Position numbers and translations under genes: made by a program. Positions 25,969 to 26,213 of a DNA stretch of 26,213 nt are shown one piece after another. The notes under the pieces were generated by a model. It worked only from the letters and a program-made list of their open reading frames with translations, did not search any database and had not been told where the DNA came from. How positions within the stretch are numbered: the first letter of the stretch is position 1; every line of letters begins with the position of its first letter. The stretch is from an uncultured Deferribacteraceae bacterium (GTDB taxonomy: Bacteria > Chrysiogenota > Deferribacteres > Deferribacterales > Mucispirillaceae), in the NCBI GenBank assembly GCA_947039055.1, contig CAMQYB010000003.1, positions 1-26,213 of the forward strand. The letters are read 5' to 3'.

Positions 25969-26213
25969 TTAAATATTTTTGTTTGCTGTATAATAAGATT
26001 TATTGTATAGAGTAGGGTGTGCTGTTCTCGTTAAAATCCCTCTACATACAAGCGAGTTCAAACGCTTTCTTAATGTTCTTATCGATTTATCGTAAAGCGT
26101 TAGATTTTTGATATCCCATATCGATAACGGATGATCCATATATAACATTTGATTGATAAGTGCAGTATCTTCATAGGTGTTATATTGATCTAGTAATTCA
26201 ACATATATCGGTA
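25969..26213 (-). CDS. C-terminal part of an unknown protein, possibly a winged-helix domain (partial)
   Basis: On the minus strand an open frame enters from the right edge and runs 80 codons to TAA at 25971-25969; the start lies outside the window. The visible end includes LINQMLYMDHPLSIWDI, DKSIRTLRKRLNSLVCRGIL and TRTAHPTLYNKSYYT. The spacing of a helix, a basic recognition-like helix and a following wing with Arg/Thr/Tyr resembles a winged-helix DNA-binding fold. This is a visual impression, not a family match. It converges on yejF. Confidence 0.7.
   Translation of the reverse strand, partial: PIYVELLDQYNTYEDTALINQMLYMDHPLSIWDIKNLTLYDKSIRTLRKRLNSLVCRGILTRTAHPTLYNKSYYTANKNI

Noticed and set aside
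1..26213. CRISPR arrays, tRNA/rRNA genes, insertion sequences
   Set aside because: No regularly spaced identical repeats, no tRNA-like cloverleaf or rRNA segments, and no transposase frames or terminal inverted repeats were found by eye.

Overview
The window comes from an AT-rich (roughly one third GC by eye), diderm bacterium. The diderm assignment rests on a TonB-dependent outer-membrane receptor, ExbB/ExbD/TonB, a periplasmic peptidase and a lipoprotein. Codon choice is uniformly AT-rich. A host such as Deferribacterota or Campylobacterota would fit, but nothing here identifies the species. Almost all genes lie on the + strand; the exceptions are a doubtful small ORF near 5.5 kb and a truncated gene at the right edge.

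Layout. (1) 1-4963: end of a type I restriction-modification operon: the last codons of a probable hsdM, then hsdS, a 240-residue membrane/coiled-coil protein of unknown function, and hsdR. (2) 4964-6059: about 1.1 kb with no convincing gene. It ends in an operator-like palindrome and promoter for the next gene. (3) 6060-9278: a 1072-residue lipoprotein with TPR-like helical repeats and a Ca-binding-type acidic tail. (4) 9279-10230: a strong hairpin, a 2[4Fe-4S] ferredoxin gene broken by one frameshift, a stretch rich in perfect inverted repeats ending in a textbook terminator, an ~11-bp phased direct repeat array, and the promoter/operators of the main operon. (5) 10231-25839: one tightly packed operon (most junctions overlap or are a few bases apart): TonB-dependent receptor, ABC ATPase, ABC permease, large membrane protein, ExbB, ExbD, TonB, M16 peptidase of PqqL type, YejA, YejB, YejE, YejF. 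(6) 25969-26213: C-terminal part of a convergent minus-strand gene.

How the parts fit. The long operon reads as a complete route for a peptide or small protein from outside to cytoplasm: outer-membrane uptake by the receptor, energised by its own ExbB-ExbD-TonB; cutting in the periplasm by the PqqL-like zinc peptidase; capture of fragments by YejA and import by the YejB/YejE/YejF ABC transporter. This extends the E. coli yddA-yddB-pqqL theme and parallels the Pectobacterium FusABCD ferredoxin-import system. The role of the extra ABC module (ATPase, permease, 418-residue membrane protein) is not evident. The lipoprotein gene and the operon share nearly identical promoter/operator sequence (TTAG-N6-CTAA palindrome next to CTAAACTTTTA(A)CTTGACA), so they are probably co-regulated, plausibly by a metal-responsive repressor.
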